DNA of 64,000 nucleotides from Aradus depressus (lineage: Eukaryota > Arthropoda > Insecta > Hemiptera > Aradidae). The DNA is taken from assembly GCA_963662175.1 (NCBI GenBank), contig OY759215.1, positions 13,381,079-13,445,078 of the forward strand, read 5' to 3'. The first letter of the stretch is position 1. Every line of letters begins with the position of its first letter. Shown one piece after another: positions 13,145 to 24,827 of this stretch. Both the position numbers and the translations under genes were made by a program. The notes under the pieces were generated by a model. The model saw only the letters and a program-made list of their open reading frames with translations. It was not told the DNA's origin and searched no databases.

Positions 13145-14129
13145 TACAGAATATAAAAAAACAAATTAGACATTAAGGACAATGATATAAACAGATACTT
13201 TATAATAATTTGAAAAAGAGATGGAAACAATTTTAACATAAATGAAAGAGAGAAAAATAATATATACCTATGTAAAAATAATAATAATAAATAAATAATA
13301 AAAATAAATACAACTTTTGGAAGTAGTAATAAAATAACGTATATAAAACAATATGTCTCTAAATAACTAATAAATAAAAATTACCTTATAATGACTTGAG
13401 TGGATGTGTGTGGTGAAGGTGTTGTGAGATTGTGTCCAGTGTAGTGAGTGCTATGGTGTCGTGTATGTAACGGTCGAGGGCTACCTGAGTTTACCTACGT
13501 GACCCTCGGTGGAGGGGGTGTTGCGTGGAATGTAACCAACTCAAGTCAAAAATAAATAAAAAGTAAGAAAAAATATAAAATAATTAAAAAAAAAAAATTT
13601 AATTAAATTAAAAAAATAAGACAATACACAAGATTAGTACTTTTATAGCCACATTTTTCTTTTCTTTTTATCAACAATTTCATTGTGTCTTCTTACTCCT
13701 CACCCTTTCACAGTTCCTCAGCTCTTCTTCAGAGTTCTTCATCCAAGGATTCCTCTTCGCAGACCCTGGAGTTCATAAGGTTAAGACAGGTAAACATGTC
13801 TGGAACGCGAGTTGCTCCTTCAAGTGCTACCGGTAGACTGTATAATCGTGGCTCGATGTCAGATACTGTTTGGAAAAAAGCCTTCTGTATTCACATTCAC
13901 GTAGGGATTCCCATGTTTAAAACGCCAACAGCTAAAAAGTTGTATTTTCTACACAAACAAGACTTTTGATTTGATTTAACTTTTTGATTTATGTCAACTC
14001 AACCATAAAAAAGGATTCAATAATTAATTTATTGATTTATTGTTTATTTTTTTGTCAAGTCAGGGGAAGAGTTCATATTGATTTGCTTCTATTGTTAGTA
14101 AAATTAGCAGTGTTTGTTTAAAGTTAGCT

Positions 14130-14167
14130 GGGATGGGGACTGGGAGGTGTGGGTGTGGGGGTGGGGG
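14130..14167 (+). other. G-quadruplex-type tract
   Basis: Six G-tracts of 3-5 G (14130-32, 14135-38, 14142-44, 14151-53, 14157-61, 14163-67) are separated by loops of 1-6 bases. This satisfies the usual G3+N1-7 rule on the plus strand and stands out in AT-rich surroundings. Confidence 0.7.
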
Positions 14168-14978
14168 TATATCAAATAACATTGTTTGCTGATGTGAGTA
14201 GGGCCATGGAAGCTAACTGAATTATATAATAGCGCCTGGCTGGGGGCTGTTCGACAGAACGGCTTTCACACCAGATCCCATCCCATCCGTACTACACCCT
14301 CAACTATGATGCCACCCACTCAAGAAGGCAGTGGCTCTTTGTGCTGTCATCTGTAGGCCGGGCATCCATTAGTCAGGCCTCTCCATGTACATATCACCAT
14401 TATGACCAGAATTAAAATGAAATCTCTGTTTAGAAGTTACATTTGGTGTTAGCGCTAAATTGGTAAAATTTGACGCCAACTCTCTACCATGAACAACTTC
14501 TTGAGAAGAAAAACTTCTTTCCAGACGTTTGAGATAGTGATATCTTCTTCACTCCAGATAACCAGCCTCAAAAGTACAAAGTATTTTTTTTTAGCTAATA
14601 ACGATAGGGTTTTTGAAAAATAGTCTTAATTTATGTAGTTACGATATTACCTTTTTTTATTTCTAAGGTTTAGTTAGCTTGTCTGTTATTTCCCCTCTAA
14701 AACATTTTACCTTTGTTCCCTGTTCAATGCCATTCGGCGCAACATCGAAACCCTTCTCTGCCATACTCTAAAATTCAACTTCAAATAAATAAATATAAAA
14801 TTCGTAAAATTAATTATGATATTTATGTATTTTATTTATTTTTATAATTCATAGATAAATAAACATTTTATTGCACTAAAGAATACAATCTACACGGGAA
14901 TTATTGTTTATATAATATATGCATATACATATTCTTATAGTTATAGAAAAGAAAAGAAAAAATATTATAAAACACATA

Positions 14979-15313
14979 AGTTAGTTATTATGACTCATGC
15001 CCGGGATTTAACTAGGTAGTCATATCGCCTACTACCAGGCCGCTATTTCGTCACTCTGGTGGACTTGAGCCCGACTCTACTGAGGGAGTCCTAAATTTTG
15101 CCTACCTTAAATTTTTATTCACTTACGGTAGGGGTTTTTAACGAGCACCTAACATCGTACAGGCTGGAGATCATCGCTTAACGTCCCATCAGCAGGACGG
15201 CGTGCTTAAGTTTATTTTACCTCTCAGATAAAATAAACTAAAGGCCTCGGCCGGGTTTCGAACCCGCGAACTTGAGCTCAGTAAGCAAGCACCACTGAGC
15301 TACCGGCGCCCTC
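14979..15313 (-). mobile_element. SINE-1, near full-length copy
   Basis: tRNA-derived SINE, the most abundant recognisable family in the window. On the minus strand it starts GAGGGCGCCGGTAGCTCAGT (Pol III A-box region) and carries a B box like GGTTCGAAACCC. A body of about 250 bp follows with the signatures ACGTTAAGCGAT, CGTTAAA..CCCTACC and GCCCGGGCATGAGTCATAATA, then the tail AACTAACT. SINEs have no protein and depend on a LINE reverse transcriptase. This copy has small substitutions throughout. Confidence 0.85.
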
Positions 15314-17210
15314 AATAGTAAATAAATAAAAAGATACAAATAATAAGCAATAAATTAAATAAAACTTTTCTTAATTTCTAAATCTTTAGTGAAAAATAAA
15401 AATAAATTTTTGATCTTTTTAACATCTACATAAAGAAACTATTTGTGGAGAAATGTTGACCTGGGGATTTTAAAAGAAGCACAATGGAACAAAAAGTGTA
15501 AAAGGTCGTTCTTTTCATCTAAGGTACAGGAAGCCTGCAGACACTTTCACGGCAAAACTCATATCTGAACCCTCCAAGTATTAAAAAAATTCTATTGCTA
15601 CTCTGTAGACGTTTTGAGCAGCTATCCGAGTTTATTGAAAGGTACTTTTCTTGAGAACCTAACGCACTGACAAGTTATATTTTTATAATTCATTATGATG
15701 ATGATAATCCACTGAGATCTTCCTCGGCGATACTTCGGACCAATTACACTTTTTTTTTTATTACTTAGCTGTTTTATCAAGTTTAGATAACTTCATTATT
15801 AGACAGGGCTTCGCAAGAGTATTTCCTTAAGTCCTTTCTGCAGTCTTTGTTACCTTTTTAGTACTTGACTAGAGGTGAATGAGGACTGTAGCTGAGCTAG
15901 TTACAATGCAGACAGAGCAATTAGACAGCGTTCTGGAGGGCCTTCAAATAGCCTTCATTATTTTTCATCTCGGGCGACGCCGGCTGGGAGAGAAGGTTTC
16001 GTTTCATTTTGGTACAGGTCATAAAATGGCTGTAAAAGTATAAATTAATTACGAGCCGAGTCGAGACGAGAGGAGAGAAGGAAGAAGGGATGAAGCAAGA
16101 CGCATGAGAGTTGATGCTGGTTGCCTAATTGAGCCAAAGAAGGCACCCCTTTGTCTAGTTTACGGCCCGAACAAACTTAAATTAAAATTGACGCAGGGCT
16201 GGGCTGCGTTCCTTGAATTTCAGTGCACCCCCTGTCATCCCTTTTCAAGTCATAACCCTTTTTATGTCCTAAACGTTCCTCCTGCAAGAAGTTTACCAAA
16301 TGAACGTTGTACCTTAATATCCTCTCTTTTATAGGTCTTTTATTTCTTAAAAAATAAAGAGAGAAAAAAAGTTATTATTGCACCTACTTGAAAGTAACGA
16401 GAGGCTGGTAAACTATAAGAAAAAATAAAATAAAAAATACGAATAATTTATGTAATATTTTTTTATATAAATTATATTATAATATGTTTTTTTTAAGCTA
16501 AGTATTTAAAATTAAATTAGGATTTAAATTAGGAAATAATATATAAGACCGTAAGGAAATGAAGGAAAAGGGAATATGCTTGAATTTTTAATATTATTTT
16601 GACTTAACGATTTTATTTTTAGGGGTAAAGAATGAAGAGATGAAGAATATAAGTAAGAAGGAATAAGAATTTTATAAATAATTTCGTCTAGATTTGTTTC
16701 GTTAGATAAGGGGATATAATATAACAAATAGTACTAAAAAAGTACTTTAAAATGTGTTAAATAAAATGTTTTATTTACGTAATTGTTGGAAGATATTTTT
16801 TGGATTAATTGGTACGTTTAAAGTAGCATCAAACTTTCCCAAAGTTATTTAGATAATTTTTCTCATAGCTTCAGTCAAAATATATTTGATAAATTTTCTT
16901 TTTGATTGTTAATGATTTTTTTTGCGTAATTTCTTTAATAAATGTTGTTTAATTATATCAAGTAAATTCATTTAGATATTTTTTTAATAACTTCAGTAAT
17001 TTAATTTCATTTTATTTTAAATTCATTTAATTTTATTATTCATCATTAATTGTTTTTCTAACAAGTAATTTCATTTCAATACTTTATTTATTTTTTAATA
17101 AAAATATCCTCAGCATATAATTTTTCCATAGGGTTTTCAATGGGTCATAGAAAATGTGAGGTTAAATAAGTTTAAATGAATAATACAAAGATATCAGTCC
17201 AAAAATGTAT
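15314..17210. other. AT-rich non-coding stretch
   Basis: No coding, RNA or repeat signature was recognised. The 76-codon plus frame at 16104-16334 matches nothing known. Confidence 0.4.
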
Positions 17211-17218
17211 TTTATTTA

Positions 17219-17259
17219 CACCAAAACTAGTTTCGGGAATTATCCGCCATCATTTGGTG
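17219..17259 (-). ncRNA. Hammerhead-ribozyme-like motif, core degraded
   Basis: Minus strand: CACCAA pairs perfectly with UUGGUG (stem I, 6 bp). Between them lie AUGAUGG (core with first and last bases changed), a GGA...UCC stem II, GAA, the palindrome ACUAGU (stem III) and U as cleavage base. The architecture is exact, but the core changes predict an inactive fossil. Confidence 0.4.
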
Positions 17260-17342
17260 ATGAAACTAAACATATATAAAAAAAAAAGTCTTAAAAAAAG
17301 ATCACTAGAATTTACGTAGGTACTGTTATAGATCAAGCCAAC

Positions 17343-17767
17343 GATTTTTTTTTGCTAGGGTGCAACAACCAGCATCTATGATGATATTGATATGTTGGCG
17401 TGAAGGGCATGTGAGAGGAAGGCCACCTAGTGGTAGGTCCTCGGGACGAAACTTTGTGTTAATTATTAGGACAAGAACAGAAAAAAAATAAAATAAATAA
17501 GTAAAAATAAATAAATAAAATAAAATAAATAAATAAAAAGTAATTGAAAGACAATTTTGATGGATGGGTAAGAAAGATGATAAAAGTAAAGGAAAATGAC
17601 GTAAAAAAAAAAAATTAAGAACGAATATGATTCAAGGTGGCAGTAAGTCGCGGTTCATCTTCTCTTCAACCTTCGTGGGGGATTTTGTGGTAAGTGTTGT
17701 GAATATAATGTACATGTTTCTGGGTTTGTTTGTGTGTAAAGTTTTCTAAAAAACCGTGTGTAAGTAG
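17343..17767 (+). mobile_element. Dispersed element DR-2, copy with 10-bp target duplication
   Basis: Flanked by direct repeats TCAAGCCAAC at 17333-17342 and 17768-17777, so it inserted as a unit. The 3' end is GTAAGTAG with no poly(A). A second copy ends identically at 60948. The interior holds CCAGCATCTATGATGA, a lysine-codon-like A-rich stretch, GTCGCGGTTC and TTCAACCTTCGTGGGGG. Near 17437-17451 GUCC-UCG-GGAC-GAAA resembles the 3' half of a hammerhead. No protein is encoded. The class is unknown; lack of terminal inverted repeats and a 10-bp duplication favour a retroelement. Confidence 0.65.
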
Positions 17768-17805
17768 TCAAGCCAACAATTAACAATAAATAAGTTATGT
17801 AAGGA

Positions 17806-17847
17806 GAAAAAATACGTTTCACGAAGAACTCCCATCATCAGTATTGG
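17806..17847 (-). ncRNA. Hammerhead-ribozyme-like motif, stem II weak
   Basis: Minus strand: CCAAUA, then perfect core CUGAUGA (17835-17841), an extra U, a weak stem II (GGGAGUUCUUCGU), GAA, ACGU (stem III) and A as cleavage base. The stem I partner is mostly U and pairs poorly. Removing the DR-2 insertion (425 bp plus 10-bp duplication) places this core about 153 bp from the one at 17219-17259, in the same orientation. Confidence 0.35.
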
Positions 17848-18734
17848 AAATTTATTTGTTGTATCTATTCGAATAACTTTTTTTTTTTATGTTGGTTCAT
17901 TATAATTTTTACTGAGATTTTTATGTGTCTTAAAGGGTGAGTTAGAGTTCCACATAAGTAACATGGAATCTAATTTGAAAACCAATTTTTCAAAAGTCTA
18001 TAGTTGCAAAAATACATTCTAGAATAATAATAATATATTTTTGTATTATTTCACAACTTAGGAAGTAATTCCAGATCATTTAATGTAATAAACTGTACAT
18101 TAGTACAAGAGGTTGGATAGCTGCCGATCCTTGGTAGAAACTGTCCCTACACAGTTTGCCCCTGCTAGGACTTAGAGGGCAGTCCTCATACCCAAGACTG
18201 TTGTGTTACGAAATGGCCAGTTACTTCCTCACATTATAATAGAATTTTCAAAGAAATGAAAAAAAGTTGAAAATTAAAATTAAAATATAAAAAAGTAATT
18301 GTTTTCTTGAGATTATAAAATGAACAATTTTCATTTCGGTGGGTTAATAAATAACGGAAGACTGAGAAGAGAGGGGATAATAACAGTAAATAGAGCTGGG
18401 GGGGAGGGGTCAAAAATTCCGTAGCCAGGAGAGGGGGGACATGGGGAATTTTTCCACTTTTTTTTTTTTAATTCCCTGTGGAATGTTGAGTGACAATTAA
18501 CAGGAAAGGCTCCAAAAATGTAGCGCTCTGCACCTCTATAAGGAAGGGGGAGGGAAAAATAAAACTGTCTGACCCAGGACCCTTATATTGAACCCACCCC
18601 CTTCCCGGACAATTATTTCAATACTCTGTGGATCACCAGGACGGGTTCTTGTCTTCAATGGGAAATACAACAGAGAGCTCATTAATTAAAAATAAAAATA
18701 AAATAAAACTGGGATAATTTCGTATAACGGTTTC

Positions 18735-19100
18735 TTAATTGACCCAGTGAATCACCGACAATGTACTTCCCCAGTGCGAATTGATCGACTAAGATTTCTC
18801 TTCCTATGAAACAATCAATCGATTTGGCTGAAAACTAATGTGTCATCTTTATGGTATATTTATTCTACTGAGATTTATCATGTCCACATATACTCAGACA
18901 CTCAAACATTTTTTTCATTTTTGAATTCAGGGGTCAGCAAAAATGAAATTCCTGTGAAAACAGTCATTTTTGACCGATTACGTAACTTCCTATTTACTGC
19001 GGGGGGTAAAAAAAAAACTCTTGATTTGTTTGTGTCGGTTTGTGGGCCCTATAACTCTTGATAAATTGGGTATATCAACATGAAATTTTATAAATGAATA
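18735..19100. repeat. Dispersed repeat DR-1
   Basis: Carries the family signature GAATCACCGACAATGTACTT with CCCCAGTGCGAATTGATC, also seen near 27340, 47822 and 59485. A TTTTTCATTTTTGAATTCAG-like segment follows. No coding potential. Confidence 0.5.
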
Positions 19101-20089
19101 CAGGAGACCATAAGTAAGTCACCAATAGATTTGCAGCTAAATTTGGCTAAGAGGAGTAGTAGAAGAACCTATTTTATTAGAAGAAATTCGAGGTGGGGAA
19201 GTGCAATGCCAATCCTTAACAGACCTTTTTCCCGTCGGTTATGTGGCTTATTAGATATTTATACTCTGTTCTTTGAGAGGTTGGTCTGTAAACAGGATCA
19301 AAGTGAGCCCTGACATAAGCTATTAATTTCCATTTATTTTTAAAAATTCTGAAAAAATATAATGTATATACTTTGCTGTGAGGAGAAGTGAAAAAATCTA
19401 TTTCTTCTCCTCTAGGGTAACAGATTGTGAAACTGTTCATCCACCAAATTCTTGGTTCTCTTCTGGTATAAGATATTATAACATTAAGCTGCAGAGAAAT
19501 ATTTAAAAAAAATTAAATCCTGCCTCCGTTTGCGCTATATTTGAAACCTCAATCGTTATTAGGAAAAATTAAAATATTTACCCGTTCAACAATACTACAC
19601 AACTACTCTCGAATAACTAAACATTAAATGTTCCTCTATTTTTTGAAAAAAGTATAACTCATAAAAGAATTACCTATTATTTTAGTGCCCTTCCCCACAT
19701 TTTGAAATCAATAGATACAGTAAAAAAATGTTTATGTTAGAGGAAACCCTTCACTCGGAAACGGAATATTTTTCTCATTGTTCAAAAAGAATAAAATAAA
19801 ATGACAATAAGAAATCGTGTTTCATTGACAAAAACATTATTCAATACATAGCTTTCAATTGTAATTTTTGGGCCGAATTCCTGCACAAATATCCTCCTTT
19901 ATTAAGGCCTGTCGAATCTACGTTATGTTTAAGCATTATTTTAGCATTATTCATTACTTATATATTCATTTATTTTATTTTTCTTGGTATATTATTTTAT
20001 GTATTTTTATTCATTTATATTTGTTTAGATGTGGTGGCGTGAATGGTGTGTGAGAGGAAGGCACCCAGTGGCTTCGGACCAAAAATGTA

Positions 20090-20342
20090 CCTGAATTATC
20101 AAAAACCTGCAGGTGTACTTCTCTTGAGGCTGCAAGAAGGACTTCCGGGACATTTCCGCAACAGGTCTCAAAGATCTTGGGCAGTGTGCCTTATGAAGCA
20201 CCGAATTGTCACTGCTGACGCTATGCCACCTCGTCGTATTCCTTTACAGCGCCGACAGGTGGTTGCGAGGATGATTAGGGAGATGGGACAGCAAGACGTG
20301 ATTAAACCATCGGCGTCACCAGCAACAGTAGCATCTTTATAA
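20090..20342 (+). pseudogene. Ty3/gypsy pol fragment (start of reverse transcriptase)
   Basis: A short frame encodes KHRIVTADAMPPRRIPLQRR, then VVARMIREMGQQDVIKPSAS and a stop. This is the signature just before the reverse transcriptase fingers of arthropod gypsy elements, where intact relatives continue into WASPVVLV. Just upstream, in a shifted frame, DISATGLKDLGQCAL extends the match, so there is a frameshift near 20190. The piece ends before any catalytic residue. It is not from the intact gypsy element at 41-46 kb, whose equivalent stretch is clearly different. It lies inside an HHR-A copy. Confidence 0.75.
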
Positions 20343-20439
20343 ATAAAAGAAAAAAAAAAAAATTATATTTGTTATTGTTATTTTTTATTTAATTTATATT
20401 TGTTATTGTTTTCTTTTTCTTTTCTATATTTCGCAAATT

Positions 20440-20484
20440 AGGATTTGATGAAGGGACGTCAGAACCTCCCGAAATATCGTCGTG
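20440..20484 (+). ncRNA. Hammerhead-ribozyme-like motif, C3 changed
   Basis: Core UUGAUGA (20445-20451; canonical CUGAUGA), an extra A, stem II GGGA...UCCC, GAA, AUAU (self-complementary stem III), C as cleavage base, then GUCGU. Stem I is reduced to about 3 pairs (GAU/GUC). It is homologous to the better copy at 58598-58641. The C-to-U core change predicts inactivity. Confidence 0.45.
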
Positions 20485-21380
20485 ATAAAAACACTTACAG
20501 AAGAGTTATATAAAATATATATCTTAATTTTTATTAAATTGAGAATTTAGATACTGCATTTATTATTATTATTATTATTTTTGTACATTTCATTTTATTT
20601 TTTTAATAGTATTGTTATTACTAATCCCATGTTTTTCAGACTACAAGAGTTAATAGCTGTTTATGTATTTAATTTATAAGCTATCTTAATGTATACATTC
20701 ATATGACGTATCCTAGTAGAATCAATCTCTAATTATTATTAAGAACATCCTTCAAAATCAACGACTAACAAGTTTATCGTCCTCTGATTGATAAATGCCT
20801 AAAAGTAATCTCGGGGTTGCCTTTGAAAAGAATCTGGTAGAAGAGGTTGCGACTAAAACTAGAACAATAAGCTTGTTTGTTAAAATGTTGATCAGGTAGC
20901 AGCTGGTTTCAGGAAAAAGGAAGCGGTGTTTTTATAGAGAGAAACATGTCCGCCATATAAAGATAGTTGATACCATACTCACGCCTCTGGAGTGTACATA
21001 TTTCTTGTACCATAAGTGTGTGGTGGCTTTGAGAAGCAGAAGGGGGGGAAGAAGAAGTGTTGATGGCGAAACACTTGTAGCCCACGTAAATATTGTATGG
21101 GGCCTCGTAAAGCCTTGGGTTGCCTCCAAGTCCTTATTCTATATTAAATATTTTAGGAGCGTAGCCTGGTGTCAAGAGGTGATCTTGAAGTAACGGGGAG
21201 GATGGAGGCTCGGTAAACTGGGATAGAACCAACTTGATCGGAATATCAATAGATCAGCTGCCTCGCCTGCATTTATCATTCAACCATCTACCGGCCCTAC
21301 TGCAACTCCCCCACACCTCCTCCAATATGATCTCTTTTTCAGGGATCTCCTTCAATATGCTTTCTTATACATATTTTACT

Positions 21381-21520
21381 GAGCTGAAAATCGCGGGTTC
21401 AAACTTAGGATTTTTCATCAGGAAGATAAAAAGACTATGAGCACGCCGTTCTTCGGATGGAATGTTAAGCGAAGGATCCGAGCCTGTATGATGTCAAGTA
21501 CTCGTTAAAGACCCCCTAAA
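21381..21520 (+). mobile_element. SINE-1 fragment
   Basis: Covers the B-box region (GCGGGTTCAAAC) through ACTCGTTAAAGACCCCCT. The 5' head and the 3' half are missing. Confidence 0.7.
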
Positions 21521-21884
21521 GTACTGTAGATGTTCTAGAGTCTTTAATTTGTATACGAAATTTCGTTCAATTAATTTATTACAACAGCAGTTATTAGAGT
21601 TTTTGTGTTAAGACCCCCTCTCTCCTAATCTTCCCATTGAAAATCGATATATCCTTATGAGGTTCTGGATACACATAAAATTTCGTGTCGGTGCTTTCAT
21701 TCTTTTGGAATTATCTTGTTCGTTGTTCACAATCACTTTCGACATACAAAAGAAAAAGAAAAAAAATAATAATAAAATAACAATATACATAAAAAATAAA
21801 TAATTAAACCACTTTAAATTAAATAAACGAGTAAATAACTATTTAAAAATATTGATTTTAGTAATGAAAATATTTAAAAAAAGT

Positions 21885-22100
21885 AAATTCGACAGACCTT
21901 ATTGAAGGATATCTGTGGAGAAACTCTGCCAAGATAATAATAACGAAAACTAAGTAAATATTAAAAAAATGTTATTGTATACGAAACACGATTTTTATAT
22001 CATGGTTATTCTATTCTTTTTGAAGAATGAGAAAATATACATACTTTATTTCTGAATAGAGGGTTTTCTCTAACAGGGACATTTTTAGTTGGTTTAAAAT
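21885..22100 (-). repeat. HHR-A body fragment
   Basis: TTCGACAGACCTTATTGAAG, then TCTGTGGAGAAACTCTGCC and a stretch ending GAGGGTTTTCTCTAACA. It matches 58845-59040 directly and 19735-19925 in reverse. No ribozyme motif is attached. Confidence 0.5.
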
Positions 22101-22567
22101 TATTTTTTGTATATTGTGATGTATAAAATTACACAAATTCAAATTATTAATAATATATTATTAAACTAACTATATTTATTAGTATAAATTAAAAACAGTG
22201 AAGCAACTAAATTGATGAATAATTATATGAAGTCGTATTTGTTTTGGAACCAGGCAATGAATAAAAAAACAAAAGACCACCATCAGCTGTTCTAATCAGG
22301 GTCGAAGTTGTCTGGTGGGGGTGTGAGGTCTGAGTTGAGATGTAGTGAGAAAAGAGTTTAAGCTTAAGCTGTGGTGAACCAAAAAGGTGTGATATAACAT
22401 TGAAATTGATGCGCAAAGGAGGTACTTTTATTTATTTATATGTTTTTAACTCTAAAAGAAGAATGGCCAATATTTATTAGTTTATAAGATTGTTTTTTAA
22501 TTAATTTAATGTTTTTTTTTATGTTCCAATCTTAGTTTAGTAGATTTAAAAAAAAAAAAAAAAAATA

Positions 22568-22800
22568 TTCATTTTCCCTGTTAACCCAGTAAGATAATTG
22601 ATACCTTTGGATTAGATTTAACATTTTTGCAAAATTTAGAAAAACAATATGGCATCTCTTTAGAAATCCAAATGAAAAGTTGGTTAATTGAATTTTTTTT
22701 AATACGTCCATTTTCTTCGAAATTGCAAGTCGTCAACTTTTGATATTTTTAGGGCCCTTTTCGAAAACTATTGTAGAAATCAAAATTTAGTAAAAGACTA
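22568..22800. repeat. Dispersed repeat DR-3
   Basis: TTTCCCTGTTAACCCAGTAA through AAATCAAAATTTAGTAAAAG recurs at 56280-56440 with an internal deletion of about 80 bp. Class unknown and non-coding. Confidence 0.65.
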
Positions 22801-22914
22801 TTTAAAATTTAGTTAATTATTTATTCTTTCAATTTTTATTAAAGTTTTAGTTTCAATTATTATTAATTTTATTAATGATTATTTATATATTTATATTTTT
22901 ATTTAACAACATAA

Positions 22915-23030
22915 TTAACTTTATCACATTGCTTTAAAGAAGTGGAGAAGGGCATTAGAAAAATGAATTCCTTTATGAGTTATACTTTTTAAAAAGAGAG
23001 GAACTATGTTTATTTATTCAAAAATCTTCT
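22915..23030 (-). repeat. HHR-A end fragment
   Basis: AAGGGCATTAGAAAAATGAA and TTCCTTTATGAGTTATAC match 59075-59130 and, in reverse, 19640-19700. Confidence 0.5.
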
Positions 23031-23326
23031 TTTAATCATGAGTGGTACTGTTAAGAGGGAATAACAACATGTCTGGGTGATTTCAAGCCCCTTTTTCATT
23101 AGCGTTTTTTGCATTTTTTGGGAGTCAATGTATCTCTCATGTGTCGCCCTTCTGTTTTCATATACAATACAACCCTTTCCCACAAAATACAATTCTGTTA
23201 AAAACGGCCCCTGAACTGAAGGTTGGCTGAAGGGATACATGACCCCCATAGATCGGAATGAAGTATCCACTACACATACCTAGGTCTATGTTACACTACT
23301 CACTCACCCTTCGTCTATTGTAGTTC

Positions 23327-23375
23327 AGCTAGCTAATACCCCTAGGAACATTATCCTAGGGGGTGTTAGCTAGCT
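23327..23375. repeat. Strong hairpin
   Basis: Arms AGCTAGCTAATACCCCTAGG and CCTAGGGGGTGTTAGCTAGC are complementary over about 21 pairs with one mismatch and one bulge. The loop is about 7 bases (AACATTA). It sits directly at the end of the LINE-like relic that follows. Confidence 0.85.
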
Positions 23376-23885
23376 CAAAGACCTCCCTCATCCATATGAA
23401 CATTTATAGTTGAAGTCTCTGGGCTCAATAACCTGTCTACATACACTTCTTTTTGCCGAAATTCGTTCTTCAGTTGATGTTCCCATAGAACACATACTAG
23501 ATACATATTGTCGCAATGTGGACAACACGTATACTGAGCCCATATAAGAAAAATCTTGATCTTCGTTCTGACCTCTGATGATCCAGTTGCAGATCTGTTT
23601 GTAGACCCACACTGTCTTCTGTACCCTGCTTCAAACTTCCTGGTCCATGTAGATCCCAAGGGGAGTCGCAGAACATCATCGACGTACACCAGATCCTGCA
23701 CGAGCACTGTTCGGAGATTGTCGCCCTGCTTGACTCCCTTCTTCATAGAGAATGTGCTGTCCATTGATCTGGGGTTCTGGTAGGTGGACTTGATCGCTAT
23801 GAACTCCTCAGAAACATTCTTCGTTCTCAGAGGGTTCCATATCTTCGGAACCGAGTGGAAAGCTGCTTTTAGATCTAAAAGGCAG
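23376..23885 (-). pseudogene. LINE reverse transcriptase relic
   Basis: Minus-strand translation from about 23885 gives LLDLKAAFHSVPKIW, the region around the first catalytic Asp of LINE reverse transcriptases. FSMKKGVKQGDNL follows (the family has GVKQGxxLSP) and shortly after VYVDDVLRL, a YxDD-type catalytic box. In intact enzymes about 35 residues separate the last two blocks; here about 7 do, so part of the palm is deleted. Downstream sequence (CCPHCDNMYLVCVLWEHQLK) is open but not recognised. No clade is assigned. Inactive. Confidence 0.65.
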
Positions 23886-24707
23886 GTAAATATAAAAAAT
23901 ATACATAAAATAAAATCGAGAACGTAGAAATAACGTTTTTTTGAAGTCGACCCTCTTTTGATTTGAATTGGGACGCATCAACTACAATGGTTATGAACAA
24001 CGAGCTATCCACAGTAATTCCATCTTTTCTTCAACTACCAGAAGTTTGCCTTCGTCAAATATAAATATCATATTTTTTAAATTAGTTAAAATAAGCCAAA
24101 ATGTTTTAGTAACGATAACTTCAAATAATATTTCTGGATTTATAAAGAAAAAATATTGGCATTTAAAACCGACTGAGATGTTTGATAGGATGAAATAAAC
24201 TTCTATCTATCAAGTTCCAGTTTCTCCACGGAGTAGCGCTACTGTTTCAACCAAAACCGAGACTTTTTGGGGTATTTTCATCAAAAAGTATAAGAATACG
24301 TTAAGGTTGTCATTGTTTTTTCGATTGAAAGGAATGTTATTGTTTGTCATTGTATCACCTAAATGCAAAGAGCCTTAATTAATTACGTAATTTTACGAAT
24401 TACTTATAACTTATACCTAATATTTTCTGCAGAGATATAGTAAATCATTTAATCAAGCATTTTTTTACCATCTTCAGCCACGACTAATTTCAATGCCAAT
24501 ACTCAGTATTTGTTAAGAGATGATAGCAATATCGAAGTACCTACTCCCATATATTATAAATTTTTTAAAAAAATATAATATTTTTAAAAACATAAGTTTT
24601 TTCTCTATTACTTACCTATAATTTAGACAAATATTTCCAATTGAGTTTTTTTGCATAAATTATTCATAATAATATAAATTTTTTTCAGTTTTATTGTTTC
24701 GTCTTTA

Positions 24708-24740
24708 GGTTTCTCGAAAAACTCCCAACATTAGTATCTA
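24708..24740 (-). ncRNA. Degenerate hammerhead-like motif
   Basis: Minus strand GATACUAAUGUUGGGAGUUU followed by UUCGAGAAACC aligns with the motifs at 17806-17847 and 25038-25076 (CUGAUGA changed to CUAAUGU). Seen only by comparison with those copies. Confidence 0.25.
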
Positions 24741-24827
24741 AAAATATTGAAATCAATAAAAATATCATCGTTGATGTTTGTCAGTAATTCATTACACAAA
24801 TACCACTTCAATTATTCAAACTTGTTG

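Larger units (their letters stand above)
19620..20510 (+). mobile_element. Hammerhead-bearing repeat HHR-A, copy interrupted by a gypsy scrap
   Basis: The left part (19620-19930) matches, in reverse, segments at 21885-22100, 22915-23030 and 58840-59190 (signatures AATTCCTTTAATGCTCTTCC-like and CTGTCGAATCTACG). The right end carries a hammerhead-like motif followed by ACACTTACAGAAGAGTTATA, matching ACACTTCCGGAAGAGTTATA beside the motif at 58598-58641. The middle holds a Ty3/gypsy pol fragment. The element is taken as plus-strand because the ribozyme reads that way. No reverse transcriptase of its own is visible. Confidence 0.5.
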
